Source of the DNA: Metellina segmentata
Lineage: Eukaryota; Arthropoda; Arachnida; Araneae; Tetragnathidae
Assembly (NCBI GenBank): GCA_947359465.1
Contig: OX375872.1
Span: 133,970,011-134,034,010, forward strand
Direction: 5' to 3'
Length of the DNA stretch: 64,000 nucleotides
Under the pieces are notes generated by a model, which was given only the letters and a program-made list of their open reading frames with translations, was not told the DNA's origin and made no database searches. Below, in pieces: positions 43,755 to 55,440 of the stretch. Each line of letters opens with the position of its first letter. Position 1 is the first letter of the stretch. The position numbers and the translations under genes are program-made.

Positions 43755-45230
43755 ATTTAAATTGAAAAGAGGTTCACTCCATTAGATGATTCGTTTGAAA
43801 CTTTAATTGAAATCGATCAATGCAGTGGTACTGATTTTGTAGATTCATAAAAAGCAATGAAAATGACAGCATAAATTTCCACGATGGAATGTAGTGGAAA
43901 TCAACCGAAGGATTATAATTTAAGTTCATTTATTGGAGACTTATCAAGTAATAGATTTTGATCAATTTTTTCATTTTTATGCATCAAACATAATTTGAAT
44001 TGAAAGTGGTTCACTTTATTAGAAAGTTCGATTGAAAATTTAATTCAAATCAATCTATACGGTGGCACTAATTTCGTAAGTTCATGAAAGTAGTAAAAGA
44101 GATTCCCTTGATGGAATGTGGTGGAAATTAGAACAAGGATTATAACTTAAGCTGATTTATTGGAGACTTCTATGGTTTTTATTTATGATCGTGATAAATT
44201 TCATAAAGCTTTTGATTTTTATGTTTCAAAAGTAATTTAAGCTAAAAGTGATTCAATCCAATAGATGGTTCGATTGAAAATTCAATTCAAATCAATCAAT
44301 AAAGTGGCACTGATTTTGTAAGTCCAAAGAAGCAATAAAATAGGCAATGAGAAATTCCCTTGATGGAATGGAATGGAAATCAGCCGAAGGATTATTTATT
44401 GGAGACTTATATAGCTCTTACGATGAAGTAATATATTTAATCAGAATTTCGATTTTTTTGCATCAAAAGTAATTTAAGCTAAAAGTGATTCAATCCAATA
44501 GATAGTTTGATTGAAACATGAATTAAAATCAATTATTACAGTTGCATTGATTTTGTAAGTCTATAAAAAGTAGTAAAAGATAATACCTTGATGGAATGTA
44601 ATGGAAATCAGAAGTATTGTAACTTAAGCTCATTTATTGGAGACATCTCTATGGTTTTTATTTATAATCGATTGATAAATTTCATAAAGTTTTTGATTTT
44701 TATGCATCAAAAGTAATTTAAATTAAATTGGTTCGCTCCTTTAGATGGTTTGATTGAAAATTTAATTCAAATCAACTAATACAGTGGCACTGATTTCGTA
44801 AGTCCAAAAAAGCAATAAAACAGTGTGAAATTCATTTGATGGAATGTAGGGAAAATCAGAAGACAGACTACAACTTATGCTCATTTATTGGAGATTTACA
44901 TAGCCTTTATTTATAATCGACAAATAAATTTAATCATAATTTTGATTTTTTCCCCGTCAAACATAATTAAAATTAGAAGTGTTTCACTCCATTATATAGC
45001 TCGATTGAAAATTTAACTGAAATCAATAAATACATTGGCACTGATTTTGTAAGTTCATAAAAAGCAATGAAATAGTTTAACAATGAGAAATTTACTTGAT
45101 GGAATGTAGTGAAAATCAGCCGAAGAATTAGAACTTAAGCTCATTTATTGGAAACTATAATTTTATTTATTTATTTATAAGTCGAGTAATAAATTTTATC
45201 AGAATTTCGATTTCTATGCATCAACGAAAG
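43755..45230. repeat. ~240-bp satellite array
   Basis: GGTTCACTCCATTAGATG-like words at about 43772, 44007, 44251, 44487, 44730 and 44979. Each unit also contains GTGGCACTGATTTTGTAAG, TTGATGGAATGTAGTGGAAA and CTCATTTATTGGAGAC. About six units. Confidence 0.85.
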
Positions 45231-46439
45231 TGTTAGAGTATGTAGTTCCAATGACCTAATAAAAATCTATGCGTAATGCTAAGCAATACTAACGTGATTT
45301 CATTATAACTTTCTTTTCAAAATAAATCCGAGCACAAAATTGATGAAATTTACAAAATAAAATTAAATGAAAAATACTTAGTGGAAGATAGATTATTTTA
45401 TTTTAAATATAATACTTTTTGGAGTACCTCTGCGAAATTTAAAGTAGTTTATTTGATATTTATATATGTATTGTTTTTTATTTCAAAATAAACAATTTAT
45501 CTTACTCTTGCTATAATTAAAATGTGATTCCATTTAGAAATGTTATTGAACATTACATTTCTACAAAATGTTATTTAGAAATGTATATATATATATATAC
45601 ACGAGAAAATAGGTAATACTAATAGAAGATGAGAATTAAAAATTGATCAAAATTGATTGTTGATAGAAATAAGAATATATATAGTAGTCCTATTTAATTA
45701 ACCTAAGGATAATTATTAATTTTTTTTTTCGTTTTACAAACCATTTCGAACAGTTTAAAAAGTGGATTATTACCTGAAAAACCTTCAAGAACTCTCATTC
45801 TAATACCAAACAACTCAATACTCCAGATAGAATTCAATATTCAGAGCTTCATAGAAATTGATGAATTCGGAGTATTTTGCTTTAAAACCGCAAAAATAGT
45901 TGGATATTTCTGTTATGTTTAATGAGGAACTGTAACACCTCTTTGTGTATTAGGATACTTAAAGAAATGAAATTTTATTACCTTTTGTCTCAATCCATTC
46001 GAATATACGATTGTCTGAGCTAGTATTGGTGAAATTTGAAAATAAGATTACGAAAACTCAGATTTCAATACGCTTAAATGTGATGTCAACAATATTTATA
46101 TCACACGATGAATGACATTTATTGTTACAAAACTATATTGGTAGGATGGTTACTTACTATCAATTATTGATGTGCCATATACGTAGTCTACAGCAAAGAA
46201 TATTTTTGATTTACCTCAAATTAACGATCAGGACATGCGTGAATATGAAATTTCAATAATATTGTCTCTTTGGAATACTAAATCAAGAGTTATAAAGCTG
46301 CAGTTGAATAGCTCAACAACTAAATCTCTGCAAGAATGGATAAATGAACTGGATATCTTAGTGATACTGCACGTAAACAGCTCCATTAAAGTTGAAAAAA
46401 GGCTAGAGGTATGAGAAAAATTCTTGCCTAGAATGTTCC
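45231..46439. other. AT-rich DNA, nothing recognised
   Basis: No coding or RNA gene visible. A (TA)n tract lies at about 45582-45600. Confidence 0.5.
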
Positions 46440-47035
46440 TGTGTATATATATTAACAACCTCTGTATGAGAATACAGTTTTGTTCGAGTTAATACGTATG
46501 AATTGATCGAAGTCACAAAATTTACAACCTCTGGACATGAATAACTTAGCTCGAGTTGATATGTATGAATTGAGGTAAATCACGAAAGTGCAAATAAAAA
46601 AACTTCTGGACATAAATTGGTAGGTATTTTAATTAACGTCGTAACGGAGTAACACAACGGACTGTTGGACATAAATAGCTTAGCTAGAGTTGGCATGTGC
46701 ATGAATTGAGGTAAATAAGAGGAATTAAACTGTTTTGCTCGAGTTAATATGTACGAATTGAGGTAAATCATAGAGTTTAACAAAACATATGAATTGAGGC
46801 GAATCGCGATATTTTAACCTCTGAACTTGAAAAACAGTTTTGTTAGAGTTAATATGCAAGAATTGAGGTAAATCACTGGAAAGAAAAAACTTTGGACATG
46901 AATAATTTTATTCCAGTTTATGTGTATAAATTGAGGAAAATCACTGGATGTAACAACCTCTGGACATGAATACAGATTTGCTCGAATTAATATGCACGAA
47001 TTGGGGTAAATCGTGGAACTTTAATGAATCGAACT
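46440..47035. repeat. ~70-bp degenerate tandem repeat
   Basis: GAATTGAGGTAAATCAC, AACCTCTGGACATGAATA and TTGTTCGAGTTAATATG recur in order seven or eight times. A SINE-tail fragment (TTTTAATTAACGTCG... at 46626-46672) interrupts the array. Confidence 0.75.
46617..46672 (-). mobile_element. Short SINE tail fragment
   Basis: GGTAGGTATTTTAATTAACG then AGTAACACAACGGACTGTTG: only the 3' tail of the SINE family, inside the tandem array. Confidence 0.6.
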
Positions 47036-48839
47036 GTCAAGATTTGATTTTTATAGTTTAACGAGTGTTTTTATTAGTTAATCGAAAAAGATTTATGAAA
47101 ATGGTTTTGCTGTTTTTAAGGTTACTTAACTTCTAATCGTGATCCTTAAAAATTGCCACGCCCCAAACAAAAATATATTCGCATAATATAAAAAGCATAC
47201 AATCTTTTTTATGCATACAGATAGATTTTCTATTTGGCGAGTGAAGTAGTATTGATTTCTGTTAAAAGCATTATTTCATTTTACAACATAATAAATCAGA
47301 TTGATAATGTATTCTAAAAGTATCTTGAATCTTCAAATGTGGTCTCTAACGAATACACGTGATAGAATTAGTTATAATACATTGGAATCAGGAGGTATTT
47401 GAGCGACCTTGTTCTAAAAATTATATAATTCATAACAAGTCCAAAATTAAAATATTGATTTCAAATGAAAGTGTATGAAAAAAATGCCATTTCTATATCT
47501 GATTGAAAGGAATAACAAATTTACTTTGGATCTAAAAAATGAGTTTTGAATTTTTGAATGTTTTTACGTGAAGGTACACATCCGTTATCGTTGATTTTCA
47601 TAATGTATTTCATTTGGTTGAGTTTGGTTTAATGTGTCCCCCTTAATTATTATGATTTGAAACAAATTTAATTATTTGTTTAATTTTGGATAGTATGTCT
47701 TTTATTTATATTTCACACAACAAGATGATTTTTATTCGAAGGTAGGTTACATTGACGAAATAACCTGAAAAACTCAAATGACGTTAATGTATTTCATTAA
47801 AATATTTTCTTGGTGTTAAGACCTTTCGTATATGTGTGATTAGTCCTTCTCTACTCAAGTAAATGCTTGATATTTTCTAAATTGGTGTCTAACTAATTTT
47901 AAAACTTAAATTATATAGTCTATTTGCCACACAATATCGTTAAAGGCCGTGTATTTTGATTAATAAATTAACATGGATTTTTTATTTCAATTATCTTTAT
48001 GAATTTCAGCGATTAATGATTTTGAGCGTAGCAAACAATTTGTGATTTTTGCCATTTAGTTAAAAAAATGTTAAAAAAGTGTCTATACTGTTAAAAAAAC
48101 TTTTGTTTAAACTTTTACAGCTACATTTATTTGAGCAATGTTAACGGTTTTAGAAGAAATATTTATATATCGAGTGACAACAAGCTCTTTTGTTACATAG
48201 AACTAACCATATATAGTAAATTTCAAATAACGTTTTAGAAAATGCTTTATTTATGCATGCACACACATACTGATGAAACAAACAGCAGTTCTAATTGATT
48301 TCTTGAATATTGCTTCATATTAATCACCAAATGAATAAAAGCGAATAATGAATAAAAATGAAAGAGAGCAATGAATGTATGAATAAAAAAAAAGGAATTA
48401 ATGTTTTGAGCAATATTTAATTACCCAGTCTTTAATTAGATAGACAACAGTATCATTTACGTCTCTCAACGTTCTTTATATATTTCTGTATTATAGTTTA
48501 TTATTTTCTCACGGCACTCTCGTTATGTAATATCTATCTGTGGTTATATTATATATATAATAAGTTCGACTTTGAAGAAGAAATCAGAAGTAAGTGTGGA
48601 AAGAACATAGACATAATTAATACAACTAATATTTAAAATTCACGCAAATACTTTGAATTGCACTTAACAGGAAAACATAGGTGTAGATGAAAATTTAAAT
48701 AAAACAAATAAAATAATCTTCAACATGCTCTTGGAGGTATATGTGTGTTTAGTGCTACGGGTGAGCCTGTGTGCTCACTGCACAATTGTTCGAATCGTGG
48801 AAATAAGCTTGATACAGCTACTCGCATTTCTTTAAAAAC
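47036..48839. other. AT-rich DNA, nothing recognised
   Basis: Long AT-rich stretch without a sustained frame, RNA gene or repeat ends. Confidence 0.5.
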
Positions 48840-48960
48840 ACAAATTTTCGAATGACATTTGCTTATTATAATAGCATATGCTTCATGGGCGCTTCGCGGC
48901 ACCCTTAGCCTCTCTACATGGCACCCCATGGTGCCACGGCTCACACTTTGGGAACCCCTG
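48840..48960. mobile_element. Solitary hAT terminus
   Basis: Read from 48960 on the other strand: CAGGGGTTCCCAAAGTG, then GAGCCGTGGCACC. This is a typical hAT end. The opposite terminus was not found, so element length and target duplication (flank CATTAAAC) are unknown. Confidence 0.5.
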
Positions 48961-49269
48961 CATTAAACACCAAATAAACTCACATTAGTTGTAACTTTAA
49001 GTTCTTACGGAATGCTGTTTTTGTAATTTCTAAGCTGCTCACTTTTTGTGTGCGGCCCCTAGAACTGCCCACCTTTCAATTTCTTTGCATCCTGGCACAA
49101 GATTTAAGCTCTTTCGTCTCGTGATCCCACCAGACCACCGTATTGGATCCAACTTCCTTGATCGCCCCACCTCCAACAACGTACAGAAAACTGCCTAACT
49201 ATTGAGCAAGACGTCTTTCTGGAGTTAGAGTTGGTCCGCTCAGAAACTCCCGCTACGGCACAACCCTCT

Positions 49270-49745
49270 GACTACACATTGACCGAAAATTTCGAACAAA
49301 TAAAGCGCTCAATTTCTAAGCATCCATTTTGACCTGAGAAGCTACACGTAGACAGAAAAATTCGCCTCAAATAATAAAAGGCTTAACTTCGGAGCTTTCA
49401 TATTGGTCTCAGATAGAAGAATTCGAAAATAACAAACGCTTATTTCCATGCGTTCATGTGAACCGAGAAGCTATACATTGTCAGAAAATTTTACACAAAT
49501 AATAAAGCGATTAATTTCGAAGCATCCTTTTTGACCTGAGAAGCTACACATAGACAGACCATATCGCACAAGTAATAAAGCGCTCAATTTCAAGGCGTTC
49601 ATTTTGATCTGGAAAGCTACATGTTAACAGAAAAATCCCCCAAACATAGTAATGTACAAAATTTTAAAACGTCTATATTGAACTAAGAAGCTACACGTAG
49701 GCAGAAAAATTCGTCTAAAATAATAAAGCTCTTACGCATTTACAA
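49270..49745. repeat. ~75-bp tandem repeat
   Basis: GAGAAGCTACACGTAGACAG, AAATAATAAAGCGCTC and TTTCTAAGCATCCATTTTGA recur about six times with drift. Confidence 0.8.
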
Positions 49746-49910
49746 ATGCATTTTTTAAATGTAGCATTCCTCTATGGGCTAAATCAAGAAAATCAATCTG
49801 TAGCAATTTTCACAACTAGCATTCAAATTAATAAATTGTGATCACTAAATATTTCATTTAGTTGTAAACTCAATTTTTTGAATCAAAAATTCAAAATTGT
49901 TCTTGAATTT

Positions 49911-49990
49911 GAGGTAGGTATTTTAATTTACGTCGCATTGGAGCCACAAGGGGGTTCTATTGGCGACGGTCTGTAACCAATCCCGAAGAG
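49911..49990 (-). mobile_element. SINE tail fragment
   Basis: GAGGTAGGTATTTTAATTTA, then CGTCGCATTGGAGCC and GGCGACGGTCTG: truncated SINE 3' end. Confidence 0.65.
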
Positions 49991-50285
49991 AAGAATCTGA
50001 TTTTAAAATTAAAAACGAATTACTACAAGCAAATTTATATTTACCAATGCATATTACCAATATTCAAAAAAGGTAAACACAAGTGTAAAAATGATTTCAT
50101 TAATGAATTATATTCTGACATATATACTTTACTTATAATATTGCATGTAGAACTATTGAGGAGAAGTAATACTTCAACACATAAGGAAAATATCAATACT
50201 TGGGTTTCGAACCAAAAGCATGAAAATTATTTTCCCAACACTAATACTCCGAATTATTACTTCAAAAACCACCGAGTTTATTATA

Positions 50286-50883
50286 CAGGGTGGCCCGTAA
50301 ATCACTAGACCATTTTAAAATATAACCTTTTGCTATTATTTTTTTCAAATTTGTTCTCAGAATATGTAATTTTTGGAAAATAGTTATGGAGAAATTCACG
50401 ACAGAGCAACAAGTAAAAATAATTCAATTTTATCAACAAAATCAACGGTCAATTGTGCTAATCCAAAGAGCTTAAATTCTTCATTTTGGGGCCAGACAAC
50501 CACCATCTAAACAAACGACAAAACAATTACAATCTACAAAACTAATATATACTAAGTTCCAATGAGCATATTTATTTGAAATAAAGAATAAATATGAATT
50601 TGTTTTAATACATAAGAGTTATACTATTTGTTGCGTCGATGGTGGTCAGTGGGAATAAAAGCGGACTGTAAAATTTAAAAACATTTATTTACAAAAACGG
50701 ACATGTAAAAAGGCATTGCAGTGGAGCAAGAGAAATAACAAGGACAACGAATATTTTAGTTATACATCACTGAAGATTTACTTCAGTTCAGCTCGTAAAC
50801 GTATTTTGCATTGCCAGATTCGAAAGTGCGAATGGGCGCAAACACTATTTTTAAATGGTCTAATAATTTTGTGTGCTACCCTG
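50286..50883 (+). mobile_element. Mariner-like deletion derivative
   Basis: A 598-bp element between TA dinucleotides (50284-50285 and 50884-50885). Ends CAGGGTGGCCCGTAAATCAC and, reverse-complemented, CAGGGTAGCACACAAAATTA. Both continue into TAGACCATTT. The ATG at 50386 opens MEKFTTEQQVKIIQFYQQNQ then RSIVLIQRA-stop and GARQPPSKQTTKQLQS, the N-terminal helix-turn-helix of a mariner-superfamily transposase. The catalytic domain is deleted. Middle sequence 50590-50860 is unassigned. Confidence 0.75.
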
Positions 50884-51448
50884 TATGTTAAGGCATAAGT
50901 TATATAATAGATTCCGTTTTATGGTCTAATTTCTTACGACCGGCTATCTTTAGGAGAGTTAAAATTACTCTAAAAATGATCAACAAACTTTAAAGAGACA
51001 TCAACACGAGACATAACTTAACCTAAAGCCTTTATAAAAATGTTTTGTCGTTTTTTTATTATTAGATAAATGCATTGCCATTTACGTTGATAGATCATCG
51101 ATATCAGTTTATCTGATCTTCGTGAAAGGACTTTATTCATTCTAAATACAACCGCAATTACTAAAATCAAATAATGCATAATACTTTTTCCATCCTTTAG
51201 GTGGTGAGACGTCAACGGTTTGTTAAGTTGAATTTAATCAAAGGCAGCACCTCTTCAGCTACGAAGAATATATTGTTCTTTGTATCAGTTGGAACCGTAG
51301 ATCTTGTCATTTTAATGTAATGTATGCCAGATCTATCTCTTCCAGCTGATGCAAGGGCAAAATAGCAACTTGTGTTTCAGTAAAGGTAAGTAAAAGTCAT
51401 AATAAATGTTCTAAAGCATGTAACCGGTTAGAAAAGTTAGTTATTGGT
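50884..51448. other. No gene recognised
   Basis: Moderately AT-rich sequence with no family motif. Confidence 0.5.
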
Positions 51449-51765
51449 TGGTAGGTAGTTAATTAACGTCGCACTGGAGCAACACACCGGGCTATTGGGG
51501 ACGGTCTGGAAGCAATCCGTCAAGGAAAAAACAGGAGGAAAACACCACATAATTTTGAACCACGGTCAGATGACGAAAACATCTGAGCTGGTACCCCACT
51601 CTCCAAACTTCCACACTACACCAACCTGAGGACATTTGAGGCCACGCAAGAGTTCACGTGCACCAGCCCTCTTTGTTGCAGCCGACGGTCTTTGGTTGGA
51701 TTCGAACTTTCAACCCTCCGGTTGCTAATCTGTCACTCTTCCAATTGGGCTACCGCGGCTGCATT
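51449..51765 (-). mobile_element. Type-1 SINE, full length
   Basis: Reading the minus strand from 51765: tRNA-like head GCGGTAGCCCAATTGGAAG (A box TRGCNNAGTNGG-like) with GAAAGTTCGAATCCAACC (B box). Next is the CCAAAGACCGTCG junction, then a ~200-bp body, then the tail CCAGTGCGACGTTAATTAAC with ACCTACC. This is the best reference copy of the family here. Transcription by RNA polymerase III is expected. It has no coding capacity. Confidence 0.8.
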
Positions 51766-51769
51766 ATAG

Positions 51770-52110
51770 TTTTTGGTAATTTGGTAATTTTTATTTAACG
51801 TCGTACTAGAGCAACACAACGGGCTATTGACGACGGTCCGGGATGAATCTCCTACGGGAAAGATCCGAGGACAACACCACGTAATTTTGAACCAAGGTCA
51901 GATGACGAGGCAACACCTGAGATGGTACCCCACTCTCCACACTTCCACAACAACCCAACGTGAGGACTTTCGGCCACGACAGATTAAAGGTGCACAAGCC
52001 GACTCTACACCATACGCTTACTAACATCCATGCACTGACCCGGATTCGAACCAGGAACCTTCCGATCTAGAGGCTAACACCTTAACCACTATACCGGTTT
52101 GTCGGCTAGT
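51770..52110 (-). mobile_element. Type-2 SINE, full length
   Basis: Head from 52110 on the minus strand: GCCGACAAACCGGTATAGTG, GTTAAGGTGTTAGCC and TGGTTCGAATCCGG, a clear A and B box pair unlike the type-1 head. The body and tail (CACGTTGGGTTGTTGTGGAA ... CTCTAGTACGACGTTAAATA) are the same as in type 1. It directly abuts the type-1 copy. Confidence 0.8.
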
Positions 52111-52214
52111 TTCAGTTAAAGCAGCGCCAACTATTTGTGTCAGCATTTATTGAACGAGATTAAGGCAACGATTTGAATAATCAGTCGCTTTACACTCATG
52201 ACCATGCCTACAGA

Positions 52215-52286
52215 GAACTTGTGGAAAGTATGCCTCGACGATTTACAGCTGTAATACAAGCAAAAGGAGGGCCTACCCGTTACTAA
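52215..52286 (+). pseudogene. Tc1 transposase C-terminal scrap
   Basis: 24 codons ELVESMPRRFTAVIQAKGGP-TRY-stop, the exact style of Tc1 C-termini. Nothing upstream is assignable. Confidence 0.65.
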
Positions 52287-52500
52287 TAGAATAACATAAC
52301 ACTTTTTCTGAAGAACATGCAGTGCCCAAATGCTTGGGTCCATATGGTGTACATAAAGGATTGGAAAGGATAGGCTCGGGGTTTCTATCGCAAGGGCTAT
52401 ATTTGGTCAAGTTGCCAACACATGGCAGATAACACGCCGAGGGAGGAAGAAAAAGCAAAAGTGTAGGCGAGGGTACAAATGGAAGATAGGAACAAATGGA

Positions 52501-52672
52501 ACTTCCACAACAACCCAACTTAAGGACTTTCGGCCACGACAGTTTTAAGGTGCACCAGCCGCCTCTACACCACGCGCTTACAAATATCCATGCACTGACG
52601 CGGATTCGAACCAGGAATATTCCGATCTAGAGGCTAACACCTTCACCACCATACCGGTAGGTCGGCGGGCAG
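52501..52672 (-). mobile_element. Type-2 SINE, body end and head
   Basis: AACTTCCACAACAACCCAAC...GGACTTTCGGCCACGACAG then the type-2 head (GATTCGAACCAGGAATATTC, ACCATACCGGTAGGTCGGC). Abuts the next type-1 copy. Confidence 0.7.
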
Positions 52673-52860
52673 ATGACAAGTCCACCTGAGATGACACTGC
52701 ATTCTCCAAACTTCAACACTACGCCAAAGTGATGACATTTGAGGCCACAACAGATTTAACGTGCAACAGCCCCCCCCCTGTACACGACGGTCTTTGGTTG
52801 GATTCAAACTCGCAACCCTCTGGTTGCAAATCCACTACTCTTCCAACCTATCTACCACTT
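52673..52860 (-). mobile_element. Type-1 SINE, body end and head
   Basis: CAGATGACAAGTCCACCTGA...TTCTCCAAACTTCAACACTA, a C8 run, then GACGGTCTTTGGTTGG and the head up to CTACCAC. Confidence 0.7.
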
Positions 52861-52885
52861 CCTTCTTTTTAAATGAGTAGATTTT

Positions 52886-53424
52886 CTCTACTCTACAATA
52901 ACGGACCAGACGCCAGCGGATTAGCATAAAATTCGACTATCTGTTTGGGGGTGTTTTTCGTGGTTTGGCCTGGGACCTTTGCATGTTGTTCCTGGTCAAT
53001 TGATCGCCGACGCCTACATGAAGATTTTGGACAATCGTGTTCTTCCTACGCTCTGGCAATTTTATGGAATGGACGAATGTTACTTCCAGGACGGCAAAGC
53101 TCCGTGTCATGTTGAAGCCTCTGTCAAGCAGTGGTATCAAGATGTGGATGTAAAACGTCTTCCCTGGCCTGCTCAGAATCCGGACCTAAACCCCATAGAA
53201 CATTTGTGGAACGAGTTAGAGCGACGCTTGCGGACCAGGGACCTCCGTCCGAAATCTACAGCTGATCTGGCGACATTCTTGCAGCAGGAATAAACACAAA
53301 TACCAATAGCTGTGTATCAAAACCTTGTTGAAAGTATGCCCAGAAGGGTTGCTAGTGTAATTGCAGCACGTGGGGTACAATCCCCCTTTTAAAACACGTA
53401 TTCTTTCCCTTATACCACATCACA
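52886..53424 (+). mobile_element. Mini-Tc1, copy C, right end lost
   Basis: Left end CTCTACTCTACAATAACGGA, with the ATG changed to ACG. The frame then follows copies A and B: [26 protein letters not shown] (D2 changed in context), [16 protein letters not shown] with the Glu kept, then a stop after TFLQQE. Homology ends near 53424, before the right terminal repeat, where a palindromic MITE begins. Confidence 0.7.
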
Positions 53425-53725
53425 CACTGCGTCTCGTCATCAACAAAACGACCGGAGCTTGATGGACGAGATATGTCGTTATTAGAAGAAAACTGACCAG
53501 ATCTTGATCTCGTCATCATCCGAAAATGAGCAATAACTCGATGAGATGTCTCAATAACAATGATATGAGATGTCTCAATAACAATGAGATGAGATGTCTC
53601 AATAACAATGAGATGAGATGTCTCAATAACAATGAGATGAGATGTCTCAATAACAATGAGATGAGATGTGTCAATAGCAAAATTTGGCATATCTTGAAGG
53701 ACGAGATATCTCGTCGAAATCGCAA
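53425..53725. mobile_element. Palindromic MITE expanded by a 24-bp minisatellite
   Basis: Family words GATGGACGAGATATGTCG, CTGACCAGATCTTGATCTCG and GGACGAGATATCTCGTC flank an array at 53530-53690. The array is made of GATGAGATGTCTCAATAACA with a 24-bp period, about six units. The period is eight codons, so both strands stay open (MRCLNNNE on plus, LISLLLRH on minus) without being genes. Confidence 0.75.
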
Positions 53726-53819
53726 AAACTGTACATTTGATTTTCATGCAATCTGTTTTGGAAAGATAATTTTTTGTTTAAAATTTCCTTGTTAGCTATG
53801 AGTAAAGGACAATACTATG

Positions 53820-54045
53820 ATTTTGCACTGTGTAACATTCAATGGTATAATAATATTAAAATGGTAATATATTAATGTTATAACATTCAATGGGTATAAT
53901 TCAATGGTATAATTCAATAGTATACCATTAAATGGTATAATTCAATGGTATACTATTAAATGGTATAATAAAAAGGATAACAATTCAATATATAATGGTA
54001 TAATAAAAATGGTATAACAATTCAATATAATGGTATATGCATTGT
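53820..54045. repeat. AATGGTATAATTC simple-like repeat
   Basis: ATGGTATAATTCAATGGTAT variants fill this stretch, with no fixed long period. Confidence 0.7.
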
Positions 54046-54282
54046 ATAATCTTTCAAATTGACTTATTTGCAAGCCCTTCTTTTCACATGACAAGAGAGA
54101 TAAATGACCCGTGACTCTGAATTCGTCCTGTAACTATTTATCTGATTTTCGCAGGACAAATATTGGCATGGAGGCGTTTATCACATTGCTTCTCGAATTT
54201 TCAGGACTCTCAGTTCAGCCCATATCTAAGGGGTTTGTTTGTGTTTCAGGCAGAATTCCGTTCTGCAAGTCTTAAATTATTG

Positions 54283-54430
54283 TACAAACGGAAGAAAACA
54301 TTTGATGAGGACTAATCTCCCCATCTACGTTTTGAGTAATCCTCGCAATAACTTAGAAACGTTTTTAATACAAATGAATATTTGTATAAAAGTATTTAAA
54401 TGTGTGTGTGTGTGCAACTAAACTGTTGCT
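54283..54430. repeat. Direct repeat flanking the minisatellite, left
   Basis: Aligns with 55143-55275 (AGAAAACATTTGATGAGGAC against AGAAACCTTTAACGAGATCT; GTGTGTGTGCAACTAAACTG against ACACACACGCAACTGAACTG), diverged. Confidence 0.5.
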
Positions 54431-54446
54431 CGCTAAACTAATTGAA

Positions 54447-55133
54447 TTAACCTTACGAGCTTTGCGAGTAGTGTTGTGGTATTTATTCCCAGCACACTTA
54501 ATGACTAAATTACCGCATCTTTCCAAAGAATGCACGGATACTTCAATCCTTATAAAGATCCTAAGGGTCCTTTGTCAAAATAAAATCTTGTTTTTGAACG
54601 ATTCTATTGGACCCTTCCTTGGAGTAGAATCCTTTGGAATGATTCTATTGACCTATAGTTAAGAATAGAATCTCTTGGAAACATTCTGTTGGCCCTTTCC
54701 TTAGAATAGAATCCTTTGGAATTTCCCCCCCTTTCCATAAGAATAGAGTAGTGTTTTGCTCCAGTGCGACGTTAATTAACTACCCCTGCCTACTTTAGGA
54801 ATAGAATAATTTGGAAATTTTTTGTTAATTTCCTTAAGAATCGATACTACAGTGCTACGTTTATTAACTATCTCTACTTACCTTAAGAATAGAATGCTTT
54901 GAAAATTTTTGTTCCTTTCTTTAATAGAGTTGTATTACTACTGTGCGTCGTTAATTATTTATCCCTGCCTAACTTAAGAATAGAATTTCTAATAATGATA
55001 TATTGATCATTTCCTTAAAATAGAATCCTTTCGGAAATATTCCATAGCTCGAGAAAGTCAAAATTGGGTGGACGTCATACAAGGAAGATTGCAGGATTCA
55101 AGGAGGAATTATACGTGCGAACCCCTCAGAGGG
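54447..55133. repeat. 41-bp minisatellite with captured SINE tails, inverted copy
   Basis: Right end CCTCAGAGGGTTAA is the inverted form of the TTAACCC end at 28464. A decayed TTAACC lies at 54447. Units such as GAATAGAATCCTTTGGAA are the reverse complement of the 28.5-kb array. Three units carry an insert resembling the SINE tail (CTCCAGTGCGACGTTAATTA at ~54760, then ACAGTGCTACGTTTATTAAC at ~54849 and ACTGTGCGTCGTTAATTA at ~54939). Confidence 0.65.
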
Positions 55134-55282
55134 TTAATATATCAGACAAAAGCAAGAAACCTTTAACGAGATCTAACCTTCCAACCTCTGTTTAGAGAAA
55201 TCCTCAAAATACCTTCATTTCATAACAATAACTAATTGTATGAAAAAAAAATGTACACACACACACGCAACTGAACTGTCTC

Positions 55283-55440
55283 TAAACTTTGGAGAGTGGG
55301 AGGCAGCTTAGGTGTTTGACTTCGTCATTTGATCGTGGTAAAAAATTACGATATATTGTCTTTAGATCATTCTCTTCGGGACTAGTACCGCACCGTCGCC
55401 AAAAGTCTGCTGTTGCTCCATTGGGACGTAAATTCAACTT
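55283..55440 (+). mobile_element. SINE fragment, head missing
   Basis: ACTTTGGAGAGTGGGAGGCA, CTTCGTCATTTGATCGTGG, CCGCACCGTCGCC and TTGCTCCATTGGGACGTAAA. Confidence 0.6.

Noticed and set aside
49270..49745. CRISPR-like regular array
   Set aside because: Units drift along their whole length with no conserved-repeat/unique-spacer pattern, and the genome is eukaryotic. The same reasoning applies to 28464-28935 and 57340-57770.
51700..51765. tRNA gene candidates in SINE heads (also 52040-52110, 56820-56890, 41763-41830)
   Set aside because: A and B boxes are present but cloverleaf stems are poor, and each is fused to the same SINE body.
53352..53747. Long open frames on both strands (131 aa minus, 89 aa plus)
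   Set aside because: Produced by the 24-bp minisatellite, whose period is a multiple of three; the repeated peptides are not a gene.
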